DNA of 29,879 bases from Bacillota bacterium (lineage in GTDB: Bacteria; Bacillota; Clostridia; Lachnospirales; Lachnospiraceae): positions 1 to 29,879 of the forward strand of contig JAEWSD010000148.1 in NCBI GenBank assembly GCA_023398615.1, written 5' to 3'. Below the pieces are notes generated by a model. That model was not told where the DNA came from. It was given only the letters and a program-made list of their open reading frames with translations, and searched no databases. Shown here piece by piece: positions 1 through 7,639 of this stretch; the first letter of the stretch is position 1; the number at the start of each line of letters is the position of its first letter. Position numbers and translations under genes: made by a program.

Positions 1-198
1 TTTATCATTGGATTATTGATGGGATGGACAGTTACCATACTTATTCGTGCTCTTGCAGGTAGTTTACTATCATATGATAAAAGTTGTTTTCTCTTTGCCG
101 TGTTTCTAATGATAGCATTGGCGGTAATTAAATATCTGATTTACCGATCTGATAATAGAAATCTGAAAGTTCTTATAAACAGGGATAAAGGCAGATAG
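1..198 (+). CDS. C-terminal fragment of an unidentified membrane protein
   Basis: The reading frame is open from the first base of the window and ends at a TAG at 196-198, so only the C-terminal 65 residues are present. The visible part holds two hydrophobic stretches (roughly residues 1-20 and 28-48) separated by a short polar loop, and ends in a basic tail (YRSDNRNLKVLINRDKGR). That pattern fits the last two transmembrane helices and cytoplasmic tail of an integral membrane protein. No family motif is recognisable. An internal ATG at 16 could be called as a start, but nothing shows that translation begins there; a truncated longer gene is more likely. Confidence 0.5.
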   Translation, partial: FIIGLLMGWTVTILIRALAGSLLSYDKSCFLFAVFLMIALAVIKYLIYRSDNRNLKVLINRDKGR

Positions 199-448
199 CA
201 CTGCTTACCCGCGATATTATGATTATTTTACTATTGCCTTGTCAATATAAAAAGATTATAATTATTGCTAGATATGTATTGTCTTATTGGGAGCAGATGT
301 ACAACTCGGTTAGTGCTGCTTCGGTACATAATCTGTAAGATGAATAATAGTTTAAAATTCTTTGATACCTTTATTTCATATGAATGCGGCATATGAGCCT
401 TTTCATTTAGTAGAATTGTTATGGTAAAAACATCAGCATGAGATGATA

Positions 449-489
449 AGAAAGCCCACAAGTTTATTACTAATACTGGTGGGCTTTCT
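449..489. terminator. Perfect 11-bp stem-loop, probable terminator
   Basis: AGAAAGCCCAC (449-459) is the exact reverse complement of GTGGGCTTTCT (479-489), with a 19-base loop. The right arm contains a T-rich end (CTTTCT) but no long T tract follows, so termination would be weak or assisted. It separates the upstream membrane-protein gene from the LacI gene and its promoter. Confidence 0.5.
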
Positions 490-505
490 GCTAATGATGA
501 ATAGT

Positions 506-534
506 TTGGTACAGAATTGAATCAATGATTTAAT
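506..534 (+). promoter_or_regulatory. Candidate sigma-A promoter of the LacI-family gene
   Basis: TTGGTA (506-511) and TTTAAT (529-534) are separated by 17 bases, a good spacing for a vegetative promoter, and lie about 50 bases upstream of the proposed GTG start. The match to TTGACA/TATAAT is only partial, so this is a prediction from position and spacing. Confidence 0.35.
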
Positions 535-586
535 TAAATGAAAAGAGTTGCTTCATTTGAAAAATAAGTTTGGAAGGGGAGATTGT

Positions 587-1585
587 GTGAATATCAAGGA
601 TATAGCGAGGCTTTCCGGAGCATCTGTTGCTACTGTTTCGAGGGTTCTGAATAACGATGTTCAGGTTACTGAGAAGACAAGGCAAAGAATTATGAAGATT
701 ATTGAGGAAACAGGATATAAGCCTAATTATGTGGGGAGAAGTCTCCGCAAAATGAGTAGTAAAAAGCTGCTTATAATGCTTCCTACGATAAGCAATCCGT
801 TTTACTCGGATATTGTGGTTGGGTTTGAACAAAAAGCCTTATCTGAAAAGTATGGCATCTTACTTGCGGTTACTCATAGAGACGCAGAGATTGAAAAACA
901 GTATTATGAACTGCTTTTTACCAGGCAGGTTGATGGGGTTGCAAGTTTTATTCCCAATATCAGCCATGAAGAAATAAACGAAATAGCAGACCGCTATCCT
1001 TTTGTAGCATGCTGCTGGAGAGGCGGTACAGATATTAATGCCAGTTATGTCTGCATTGACAACGAAAGGGCGACTTATGATACCGTAAAGTACCTTGTAG
1101 AACTGGGACATACTAAAATAGCAATATTGAACGGTAATTATCCCGAACGTATATACGAAGCGGAACGTGAAAGCGGATACCGCAGTGCGCTTAAGAATTT
1201 TAACATTTCAATCAAGGAGGAGTACTGCGTCACCTGTGACTATGATTATAGATCGGCGTATTCAAAGACTGCGGAATTAATGTCTCTTGGTGATCCGCCG
1301 ACTGCAATCCTGGCATTGTCGGATGAGCGCGCGGCAGGAGTTGTAAAATTTCTTAATGAAAACGGTTATAAGGCGGGTGTTGATGTGGATGTGGTAGGCT
1401 TTGATAATACTGTAGTTTCAGAAGTGACCACACCGGACATCACCACAGTAGCTCAGCCGCGGCTGGAAATAGGACATGCCGCAGCAGAATTATTGCTTGA
1501 GCAGATAAGGGATAATACAAAGCCTAAAAAAGGAATTATTATGGCACATAATTTAATTGTCCGTGAATCGACACGGAAGATATAG
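587..1585 (+). CDS. LacI/GalR-family transcriptional repressor
   Basis: A 332-residue DNA-binding repressor. The N-terminus VNIKDIARLSGASVATVSRV is the classic LacI helix-turn-helix, followed by a hinge region (YKPNYVGRSLRKM) and a periplasmic-binding-protein-like effector domain to the C-terminus, including the usual VVGFDNT and TTPDITTVAQP signatures. I chose GTG at 587 because GGAAGGGGA (572-580) sits 6 bases upstream and the HTH then starts at residue 1; a TTG start at 548 would add 13 residues the family does not have. It probably controls the downstream transporter/catabolic operon, since two LacI-type palindromes (1624-1641 and 1931-1948) lie between it and that operon. The inducer is unknown, presumably the imported compound or an intermediate. 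Confidence 0.93.
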   Translation: MNIKDIARLSGASVATVSRVLNNDVQVTEKTRQRIMKIIEETGYKPNYVGRSLRKMSSKKLLIMLPTISNPFYSDIVVGFEQKALSEKYGILLAVTHRDAEIEKQYYELLFTRQVDGVASFIPNISHEEINEIADRYPFVACCWRGGTDINASYVCIDNERATYDTVKYLVELGHTKIAILNGNYPERIYEAERESGYRSALKNFNISIKEEYCVTCDYDYRSAYSKTAELMSLGDPPTAILALSDERAAGVVKFLNENGYKAGVDVDVVGFDNTVVSEVTTPDITTVAQPRLEIGHAAAELLLEQIRDNTKPKKGIIMAHNLIVRESTRKI

Positions 1586-1623
1586 ATTGCAGATTAGTAT
1601 TTGCAGCTGATTTTTTACTTAAA

Positions 1624-1641
1624 AATGTAACCGATTACATT
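1624..1641. promoter_or_regulatory. LacI-family operator 1 (upstream)
   Basis: AATGTAACCGATTACATT is an 18-bp palindrome (7-bp arms AATGTAA/TTACATT around CCGA). Its core TGTAACCGATTACA fits the general LacI/GalR operator pattern with a central CG, and also the looser cre pattern bound by CcpA, so either the local regulator or carbon catabolite control could act here. It lies about 40 bases after the repressor stop codon. Confidence 0.7.
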
Positions 1642-1734
1642 AATTTGATGTATTAACACAATAGATTAACGAATAAATTACTAAATATTACGAAAAATGA
1701 TAAAACATGTCTTATTTTAACTGTAGAAAAGCAA

Positions 1735-1753
1735 TTTGTATATTTTATACAAA
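1735..1753. promoter_or_regulatory. Perfect palindrome of unknown role
   Basis: TTTGTATA (1735-1742) and TATACAAA (1746-1753) form a perfect 8-bp inverted repeat around TTT. It differs in sequence from the two LacI-type operators, so it would belong to another regulator if functional. In such AT-rich DNA a chance palindrome is possible. Confidence 0.3.
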
Positions 1754-1930
1754 ACCCACAATGCATTCAGCATTAAAATTGAAATATATAACAAAATTGT
1801 ATGTTAAAATAATATAAAAATTGTGCATATATTATATTGGATAATTTTCTTTGTACAATATGTATATTATATTTATTTATTTTTGAATATTTTTTCTATG
1901 GAATAAATCAAATATAGTTGTAAAATATTA

Positions 1931-1948
1931 AATGTAATTGATTACATA
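1931..1948. promoter_or_regulatory. LacI-family operator 2 (downstream)
   Basis: AATGTAATTGATTACATA repeats the half-sites of operator 1 (TGTAA and TTACA with the same spacing), 307 bases downstream and only 32 bases before the binding-protein start codon. It lacks the central CG of operator 1. Placement just upstream of the ribosome binding site suits repression of initiation or a roadblock, and the pair could support DNA looping. Confidence 0.7.
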
Positions 1949-1979
1949 ACGAGTTAAAAAATAAAGAGGAGGAAAGAAA

Positions 1980-3263
1980 ATGAGCAAGAAAAAAATTATT
2001 GCTGTTTTTCTGGTACTTGCTATGCTGACTTCTATGTTAGGAGCTTGTACAAAAAAAGAAAGCAGTACTGACGGTGCGGCTGATAACTCAGTCGGCACAA
2101 AACAGGAAGACACAGCTACACCTGCACCTACGGGAGAAGCTGCTTCGGGAAATGCGAAAACAGGTGTAATAAAGATAGGTACTATTCAGGATATATCCGG
2201 ACCTGGCTCGGTTCTTGGTAATGCAAGCGTACAGGGCCATGCAATTGCAATCGAGGATATTAATAATGCCGGCGGTATTGTTGTCGGTGATACAACATAT
2301 ACCCTGGAGCTCGTTGCATACGACTGTAAAAGTGACCCCAATGAAGGTATTAATGTTTTTAAGCGATTGGCTGAGGTTGATAAAGTTCCTATAATTCTAG
2401 GGCCTTCATTATCCAATGTGGCACTTGCTACGGTTCCATATACTGAAGAATATGGTATTTCTTACCTTGGCCAATTTGGTGATCCGAGATGTATGCTGGG
2501 TGAAAATCTTGATACATTAAATCCCTATATGTTTCTGATGCAGCCGTCTGCCACTCAGAGCGCAATTATTGCCGGCGCATATATGATCGATAAGCTCAAT
2601 TTAAAAAAGGTAGGCTTTTTGATAGCGCAGGATCATAGCTTCTGCTCCGCACAGGCAAATGCATTTATTGACTACTGCAAAGAGCAAGGGATTGAAATCA
2701 CCGGCACGGAATATAATAAGCAGGCAGATATGGATATGAAGACTCAGCTGACAAAACTTAAAAACAGCGGCTGTGATTTTATTTTTAACGCTAACCCTAC
2801 ACAGCCGCTAGTGGTATCCTCAAGCCAAAAGTATCAGCTCGGCATTGACATACCTCAGACAGGCAGTCTTGACTTCTCTTCACCTTTTGCAACCTTGGTT
2901 TCCGACCCGGCAATGTCATCCGATATATATTTTGCATCTAATGTTGATTATGGTGACTCAGAATACGTTGAGCTTAATGAAAAATGCCAGGCTTCATTCG
3001 GACAGGATGCAACGGTTAAGACAGCTCTTGGATACGATCAGGTTCTTATAGCTGTTGCAGCAATTCAGAAGGCAGGCAGTCTGGACCCTAAAGCAATCCG
3101 AGATGCATTAGAGAACATACAGAGTGTGGATACTGTTATTACAGATGACTTCAACATGGATCCTTCAACTCATATGCCCAAAGGTCTTGAGATGTGTATG
3201 TATAATATCGAAGATGGTCAATATAAAATGGTTGAATGGTATGTTCCGGATTATCTTAAATAA
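1980..3263 (+). CDS. ABC importer substrate-binding lipoprotein, branched-chain amino acid (LivK) type
   Basis: A 427-residue extracellular binding protein. It begins with a lipoprotein signal peptide (positive MSKKK, hydrophobic core, lipobox LGAC with Cys23), then a Thr/Ser/Pro/Ala-rich linker to about residue 60, then a periplasmic-binding-protein fold of the HAAT/LivK class (IKIGTIQDISGPGSVLGNAS..., DINNAGGI, EGINVFKRLAEVDKVPIILGP). Such proteins feed LivHMGF-type transporters, encoded directly downstream. The family binds amino acids, amides, urea and other small polar compounds, so sequence alone does not give the ligand; the neighbouring enzymes suggest a sugar-acid-like compound rather than an amino acid. 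AGAGGAGG precedes ATG 1980. It is the first gene after the LacI operators. Confidence 0.93.
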   Translation: MSKKKIIAVFLVLAMLTSMLGACTKKESSTDGAADNSVGTKQEDTATPAPTGEAASGNAKTGVIKIGTIQDISGPGSVLGNASVQGHAIAIEDINNAGGIVVGDTTYTLELVAYDCKSDPNEGINVFKRLAEVDKVPIILGPSLSNVALATVPYTEEYGISYLGQFGDPRCMLGENLDTLNPYMFLMQPSATQSAIIAGAYMIDKLNLKKVGFLIAQDHSFCSAQANAFIDYCKEQGIEITGTEYNKQADMDMKTQLTKLKNSGCDFIFNANPTQPLVVSSSQKYQLGIDIPQTGSLDFSSPFATLVSDPAMSSDIYFASNVDYGDSEYVELNEKCQASFGQDATVKTALGYDQVLIAVAAIQKAGSLDPKAIRDALENIQSVDTVITDDFNMDPSTHMPKGLEMCMYNIEDGQYKMVEWYVPDYLK

Positions 3264-3317
3264 TATTAAAACGGCCGAAACCTCTTGTATCGCCTAAAAA
3301 TGCAGGAGGAAACCTTA

Positions 3318-3401
3318 ATGACAGACTCTTTGATTTTTAAAGAGTCTGTATATGTAAAAGGAGACATACTATATGAATTATTATATTCAATTGCTGATTA
3401 A
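3318..3401 (+). CDS. Possible 27-residue leader or coupling ORF before the permease
   Basis: ATG 3318 is preceded by a strong AGGAGGA ribosome binding site (3304-3310) at normal spacing and opens a 27-codon frame (starting MTDSLIFKESVYVKGD) that ends at TAA 3399-3401, 29 bases inside the downstream permease gene in another frame. The strong Shine-Dalgarno sequence has no other obvious use. However, the perfect hairpin at 3321-3349 lies wholly inside the ORF and may by itself explain the sequence. It could be a translated leader that controls permease translation, or chance. Confidence 0.3.
   Translation: MTDSLIFKESVYVKGDILYELLYSIAD
3321..3349 (+). terminator. Hairpin between binding-protein and permease genes
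   Basis: ACAGACTCTTT (3321-3331) and AAAGAGTCTGT (3339-3349) form a perfect 11-bp stem with a 7-base loop GATTTTT. No T tract follows, so it is more likely a partial terminator or a 3' stabiliser of the binding-protein mRNA. Such elements commonly allow more binding protein than permease to be made. A similar element sits between the binding-protein and permease genes of the second transporter (15835-15876). Confidence 0.6.
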
Positions 3402-4257
3402 TGGTTTTTCAAATGGCGCCGTTTATGCAATTATAGCGGTTGGCTGGGCATTAATATTCAGTATTCTGAAATTCTCGAATTTTGCTCATGGCGGTACAAT
3501 GGTATGCAGTGCTTATATCGGTATGATGTTTACTCAAGTAATAGGTGCTAATCTTTGGCTTACTATTATTTTGACTGCTGTTTTTGGCGGTCTTATTAAT
3601 ATGGGAGTGGAAATTATCAGCTTTCATCGGCTGCGTAAAAGTTCTAAGCAGGTATTGTTATATTTTGTTTCCTCAATAACTATGGGAATGCTTCTGCAGA
3701 ATATTATTGCTATCAAATTCAGTGGAATCTTCCATTCCTATCCTAACTTTTTTAAAAAAGTAAGATATCTTAATATTGGTAATCTCAGTGTTGATGTTGC
3801 CGATATTACGATGCTCGTTATTGCCAGTGTATGTATAGGTATTTTGGTTTTTGTCTTGTATAAAACCAGGCTTGGGATCGCTATCAGAGCTTTATCCATG
3901 GATCCGAGAGCAACCAGTTTGATGGGCATAAATGTAAATCGTGTTGTTCTTACTACATTTTTTGTTGCAGGAGCACTTGCCGGGGTGGCAGGAGTATTTG
4001 TCGGTATCCGTACCATTCTATCACCGCAGCTGGGAAGCATGTATACGGTCAAAGGCTTCATGATTTGTGTAATAGGCGGATTGGGGAGTTTAAACGGTGC
4101 TTTGTATGCCGCAATTATACTTGGTTTAGTTGAAACCTTTTTTACATATTTAATCGGAGCAGCACTTGCCCCGGTCGGAACATTTTTATTTATGCTTTTG
4201 TTCCTGACATTAAGACCACAAGGCCTGTCAGGTAATTTTGCCGGTGAAAAGGCTTGA
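3373..4257 (+). CDS. ABC importer permease, LivH type
   Basis: A 294-residue polytopic inner-membrane permease of the branched-chain amino acid type. It is strongly hydrophobic throughout and carries the LivH C-terminal pattern: SLMGINVNRV followed by a helix ending GALAGVAGV, then the GGLGSLNGALYAAIILGLVE segment and the terminal LRPQGLSG. It should pair with the LivM-type permease encoded 20 bases downstream to form the transmembrane channel. AAAAGGAGA (3356-3364) precedes ATG 3373. The length is typical for the family. The function as a transport channel is secure; the substrate is not. Confidence 0.92.
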   Translation: MNYYIQLLINGFSNGAVYAIIAVGWALIFSILKFSNFAHGGTMVCSAYIGMMFTQVIGANLWLTIILTAVFGGLINMGVEIISFHRLRKSSKQVLLYFVSSITMGMLLQNIIAIKFSGIFHSYPNFFKKVRYLNIGNLSVDVADITMLVIASVCIGILVFVLYKTRLGIAIRALSMDPRATSLMGINVNRVVLTTFFVAGALAGVAGVFVGIRTILSPQLGSMYTVKGFMICVIGGLGSLNGALYAAIILGLVETFFTYLIGAALAPVGTFLFMLLFLTLRPQGLSGNFAGEKA

Positions 4258-4277
4258 TCGGATAAGGAGGATAAACT

Positions 4278-5192
4278 ATGAGTTCGTTTCTATCTTATAT
4301 GCTGTCTTACCTTATCAATAATGTATTTATTATTATGATAGGTATGCTGGGCGTATATGTTTTAACAGGCCTTACAGGAATGTTTTCAATGGGACAGGCA
4401 TCCTTTATGGCGGTCGGGGGATACACCTCCGCAATACTTGCTAAATATATGGGACTTCCACTGGTGATTACTTTACCTGCTGCGGTCTTAATGGGTGCAT
4501 TGTTCGGATTTCTTATAGGACTTCCGGCTGTCAAGCTGCGGCGTGATTATGTTGCAATAGTCAGTCTTGGATTTGGCGAAGCACTTGTTGCCATATTAAA
4601 TAATTCGGCAAGTATTACGGGAGGATCTCTTGGTCTTACAACGATACCGAGATATACTAATAAACCGATGATAATAATTGTTCTGATATTGGTAACCGCA
4701 GCCGTATGGAATCTTAAAAAGTCAAGATTCGGACGTGAATGTATTGCAATAAAAAGTGATGAGCTTGCAGCCGCTTCAATGGGAATTAATGTTGCCAGAA
4801 CGAAATTGCTTGTATTTACTTTGGCAGGAGCAATTTCAGCTTTAGGCGGAAGCATATATGTTCATACGACGACTTATCTTGATCCTGCTGCCTTTGGCTG
4901 GGATCAGTCTTCGATGTGGATTATTATGGTATTCTTCGGTGGTGTCAACAGCTTAACCGGTTCGGTTTTTGCAGGAATTATTCTTGGGATACTTCCTGAA
5001 ATATTCCGCTTTTCAAATGAATTAAGAATCATATTTTACTGCGTCATAGTTCTTTTTGTAGTAAATTTCAGGCCTCAGGGATTATTTGGCGAGACAGAGT
5101 GGGATATACCAACATTAAAAAAAGGCTTATTCAAGGTAATATCATTTTTTAAGGGAAACCATAAAACAACCGGCAGAAATGAGGTGGGATAA
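4278..5192 (+). CDS. ABC importer permease, LivM type
   Basis: A 304-residue integral membrane permease, partner of the LivH-type protein. Family signatures include the N-terminal segment LTGLTGMFSMGQASFMAVGGYTSA, the central LRRDYVAIVSLGFGEAL, and the C-terminal SMGINVARTKLLVFTLAGAISALGG with GGVNSLTGSVFAGIILG. ATAAGGAGGA is well placed before ATG 4278. The stop codon overlaps the start of the next ATPase by one base (5192), indicating tight translational coupling. Confidence 0.92.
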   Translation: MSSFLSYMLSYLINNVFIIMIGMLGVYVLTGLTGMFSMGQASFMAVGGYTSAILAKYMGLPLVITLPAAVLMGALFGFLIGLPAVKLRRDYVAIVSLGFGEALVAILNNSASITGGSLGLTTIPRYTNKPMIIIVLILVTAAVWNLKKSRFGRECIAIKSDELAAASMGINVARTKLLVFTLAGAISALGGSIYVHTTTYLDPAAFGWDQSSMWIIMVFFGGVNSLTGSVFAGIILGILPEIFRFSNELRIIFYCVIVLFVVNFRPQGLFGETEWDIPTLKKGLFKVISFFKGNHKTTGRNEVG

Positions 5193-5956
5193 TGTTACTG
5201 GAAATTAAAAGTTTAGCGAAAAGCTTCGGTGGTGTACAGGCGGTAAAGGATGTTTCGCTAAAGGTGGACAAAAACCAGATTATCAGTATTATTGGTCCGA
5301 ATGGTGCAGATAAAACGACAGTTTTTAACCTTATTTCCGGCATATATAAAGCAGATTCAGGAGAAATATTATTTAACGGAAAAAATATCATAGGATTGCC
5401 GCAGCATGAGATCTCGAAGCTTGGAATATCCCGTACCTTCCAGAATATCCGTCTTTTTATGGGGTTATCCGTGTTAGAAAACGTTATGACGGCACTTGAT
5501 TCAACTACAAAATATTCATTATTCAGCGCAATGCTATCGCTTCCGAATAAACATAGAAACGAAAAGAAAAACAGGGAAAAAGCCCTTTCGGTGATTGACT
5601 ATGTAGGACTTAGCGATTTAAAGGATGAATATCCTCATAATCTGGCATATGGATTGCAGCGGCGCGTAGAATTGGCCAGGGCAATTGTGAATGATCCTCA
5701 GCTGTTAATGCTTGATGAACCGGCTGCAGGTCTTAATCCGAGCGAGGTAATTGATTTTATAAAGCTCGTATCAGATCTTCGCGATAAATATCATTTTGGA
5801 ATACTGATCATTGAGCATCGTATGCAGGTAATTAATGAATTATCAGAAAAAATCTTTGTAATTAATTTCGGTAACCTTCTTGCGCACGGTACTTCTGACG
5901 AGATTATCAATAATCCCGAGGTTATTAAAGCTTATATTGGCGAGGAGGGAAATTAA
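5192..5956 (+). CDS. ABC importer ATPase, LivG type, with altered Walker A motif
   Basis: A 254-residue cytoplasmic ATPase of the LivG family: N-terminal FGGVQAVKDVSL, Walker A at residues 35-43, signature-like LAYGLQRRVELARA, Walker B LLMLDEPAAGLNP, H-loop IIEHRM and the LivG C-terminus. The Walker A reads GPNGADKTT where the family has GPNGAGKTT: Asp40 (codon GAT at 5309-5311) replaces the invariant glycine just before the catalytic Lys41. That change would be expected to disturb phosphate binding. The rest of the protein is intact, so it is either a recent point mutation, a sequencing error, or a degenerate site in a transporter that relies on the LivF-type partner. The signature glutamine (SYGQQRR in relatives) is Leu here. 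Confidence 0.9.
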   Translation: MLLEIKSLAKSFGGVQAVKDVSLKVDKNQIISIIGPNGADKTTVFNLISGIYKADSGEILFNGKNIIGLPQHEISKLGISRTFQNIRLFMGLSVLENVMTALDSTTKYSLFSAMLSLPNKHRNEKKNREKALSVIDYVGLSDLKDEYPHNLAYGLQRRVELARAIVNDPQLLMLDEPAAGLNPSEVIDFIKLVSDLRDKYHFGILIIEHRMQVINELSEKIFVINFGNLLAHGTSDEIINNPEVIKAYIGEEGN

Positions 5957-6654
5957 TGCTGGAAATAAGAAATCTATCGGTTAATTATGACCACATTACG
6001 GCTCTTATTGATGTATCTGTTAAGATAGAAAAAGGTACAATAGTATCTATTATCGGTTCTAATGGAGCAGGAAAAAGTACACTGTTAAATACAATATCAG
6101 GTGTAGTTAAGAAAAAAAGCGGTGAGATACTTTTAAATGACAAAGTACTTCCACAGAGTGCGCATAAGGTAGTAAAAACAGGAATTATCCAGGTACCTGA
6201 GGGACGCAGGGTGTTTCCGGCATTAACTATAAAAGAAAACCTGATTATGGGCGGGTGCCGGATATCAGCGGCGGCAGCCAGGGCAAAGTTCGACCATATG
6301 TATGAGTTGTTTCCAATTCTTAAGAAGAGAAGTGAACAGATGGCGGGAACTCTTTCCGGCGGAGAGCAGCAGATGCTTGCGATCGCACGAGGTTTAATGG
6401 CCGAGCCGGAAATACTGCTTTTGGATGAGCCTTCTTTAGGGTTGGCGCCGATAATAGTGTCGCAGGTTTTTAGTATAATAAAAAAAATAAATGAGTCCGG
6501 GATTACCGTCTTGCTTGTTGAACAGAATGCAGGACAAGCAATGGCAGTTTCCGATATTACATATGTATTGGAGAATGGCCGGATTATTGCAGGCGGAAGA
6601 TCTGAAGATTTACGAAACAATGAGGAAATCCGCAAAGCTTATCTTGGAAAATGA
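5956..6654 (+). CDS. ABC importer ATPase, LivF type
   Basis: A 232-residue ATPase, the second nucleotide-binding subunit of the importer. All catalytic motifs are intact: Walker A GSNGAGKST, Q-loop region GIIQVPEGRRVFP, signature LSGGEQQMLAIARGL, Walker B EILLLDEPSLGLAP and the LLVEQN H-loop region typical of LivF (Gln where other ABC proteins have His-Asp). ATG 5956 overlaps the stop codon of the LivG-type gene (TAATG). Its intact Walker A contrasts with the altered one of its partner. Confidence 0.92.
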   Translation: MLEIRNLSVNYDHITALIDVSVKIEKGTIVSIIGSNGAGKSTLLNTISGVVKKKSGEILLNDKVLPQSAHKVVKTGIIQVPEGRRVFPALTIKENLIMGGCRISAAAARAKFDHMYELFPILKKRSEQMAGTLSGGEQQMLAIARGLMAEPEILLLDEPSLGLAPIIVSQVFSIIKKINESGITVLLVEQNAGQAMAVSDITYVLENGRIIAGGRSEDLRNNEEIRKAYLGK

Positions 6655-6670
6655 TGAAAGGGGTATAATT

Positions 6671-7639
6671 ATGACAGAAAAAAAGAAATTAAAGGTAGGA
6701 GTGATAGGTGCAGGTTCCATTGCTTATGCTGCTCACTTTCCTTCCTTATCATCTTTCGATGATGTTGAGATATCCGCTATCCTTGATTATAATTTTGAAC
6801 AGGCAGAAGCGGCATGCCAAAGATTCGGCGGTAAAAGGGCTGTTAGAAATTTAGACGAATTTCTTGAACAAAATTTGGACGCGGCAGTACTTCTTACTCC
6901 TAAAACCATTAGGGAAGAATATCTGGTTCCGCTGCTTGACGCCAAACTGGATGTTCTTGTAGAGAAGCCGCTGGCTTCAACCATGCGGGAATGCGATTAC
7001 CTGGCTAATGCTTCTGCAAAGTCCGGACAAATTGTAATGGTAGCCTTTAACAGGCGTTTTTCAACAGTAAATCAGATTGGCATGAAAGAATTCGGCAGCA
7101 CACCTCCCCACTATGTATTTGCAAGTAAATCCCGCGAATTCAAAGAATACCGTGCTACTCTTGAGAATTCAATTCATATGGTCGATATGCTGCGCTACAT
7201 ACTTGGTGAATGTGTTGAGGTTAATGCTAAAGCAAAATGGACAGATCCGCTTTATGAGGATTTGTGTACTGCACAGCTGACATTTGAAAACGGTTCTCAG
7301 GCGTTGCTGGGAGCAAGCCGCGAGGCAGGGCAATGGTATGAAAGAATAGAAATGTATGGCGGCAATAGAACAGTGATAATGGAATCTCCGGACAGGGTTA
7401 CGATAATCAGGCCGGATTATGAGGAAGTCAGAAATATGACTCCGATCAGTAAGGGCTGGTCAAATTATCTGGATACCATCGGCTTCAGGGGATGTGACCG
7501 TCACTTTATTGATTGCGTTATTTCGCGTGAAAAACCTCTTACCAGTGCTGAAGATGCTTATAAAACGATGGAACTTATGAATAAAATATTGCAGTCGGCA
7601 GGACTGCCCGACATGACACAGGAATGGAGTAATCACTAA
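6671..7639 (+). CDS. Gfo/Idh/MocA-family NAD(P)-dependent oxidoreductase
   Basis: A 322-residue oxidoreductase. The N-terminal Rossmann fold shows VGVIGAGSIAYAAHFPSL for dinucleotide binding, and VLVEKPLAST is the family's EKP motif carrying the catalytic-site lysine. The C-terminal alpha/beta domain follows (SREFKEYRATLENSIHMVDML). Members oxidise or reduce sugars, inositols and sugar acids, or use bound NAD in redox-neutral hydrolysis or epimerisation. I chose ATG 6671, preceded by GAAAGGGG; the same frame stays open 180 bases upstream inside the LivF-type gene, but that extension lacks family sequence. The stop overlaps the next start (TAATG at 7637-7641). Substrate unknown; the context suggests a sugar or sugar acid. 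Confidence 0.9.
   Translation: MTEKKKLKVGVIGAGSIAYAAHFPSLSSFDDVEISAILDYNFEQAEAACQRFGGKRAVRNLDEFLEQNLDAAVLLTPKTIREEYLVPLLDAKLDVLVEKPLASTMRECDYLANASAKSGQIVMVAFNRRFSTVNQIGMKEFGSTPPHYVFASKSREFKEYRATLENSIHMVDMLRYILGECVEVNAKAKWTDPLYEDLCTAQLTFENGSQALLGASREAGQWYERIEMYGGNRTVIMESPDRVTIIRPDYEEVRNMTPISKGWSNYLDTIGFRGCDRHFIDCVISREKPLTSAEDAYKTMELMNKILQSAGLPDMTQEWSNH

Larger units (their letters stand above)
199..586. other. Gene-poor AT-rich intergenic stretch upstream of the LacI gene
   Basis: About 390 bases with no convincing coding frame. It contains a loose inverted repeat (ATGTAC near 296-301 with GTACAT near 324-329), a perfect 11-bp hairpin at 449-489, and a plausible sigma-A promoter at 506-534 directed at the LacI gene. 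Nothing else is recognised. Confidence 0.5.
1586..1979. promoter_or_regulatory. AT-rich promoter/operator region of the catabolic operon
   Basis: About 390 very AT-rich bases between the repressor and the binding-protein gene. They hold two near-identical LacI-type palindromes at either end and a separate palindrome at 1735-1753. Several promoter-like pairs are possible, for example TTGTAC (1851-1856) with TATTTA (1874-1879) at 17-base spacing, but the high AT content makes any single choice unreliable. The operon ribosome binding site AGAGGAGG (1965-1972) lies at the end. Confidence 0.6.

Noticed and set aside
5985..6635. 216-codon open frame on the minus strand across the LivF-type gene
   Set aside because: It is antisense to a fully supported ATPase and its composition is that of a reversed coding frame.
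6491..6670. N-terminal extension of the Gfo/Idh/MocA frame inside the upstream ATPase gene
   Set aside because: The extension has no family sequence, overlaps a well-supported gene, and a proper ribosome binding site precedes ATG 6671.
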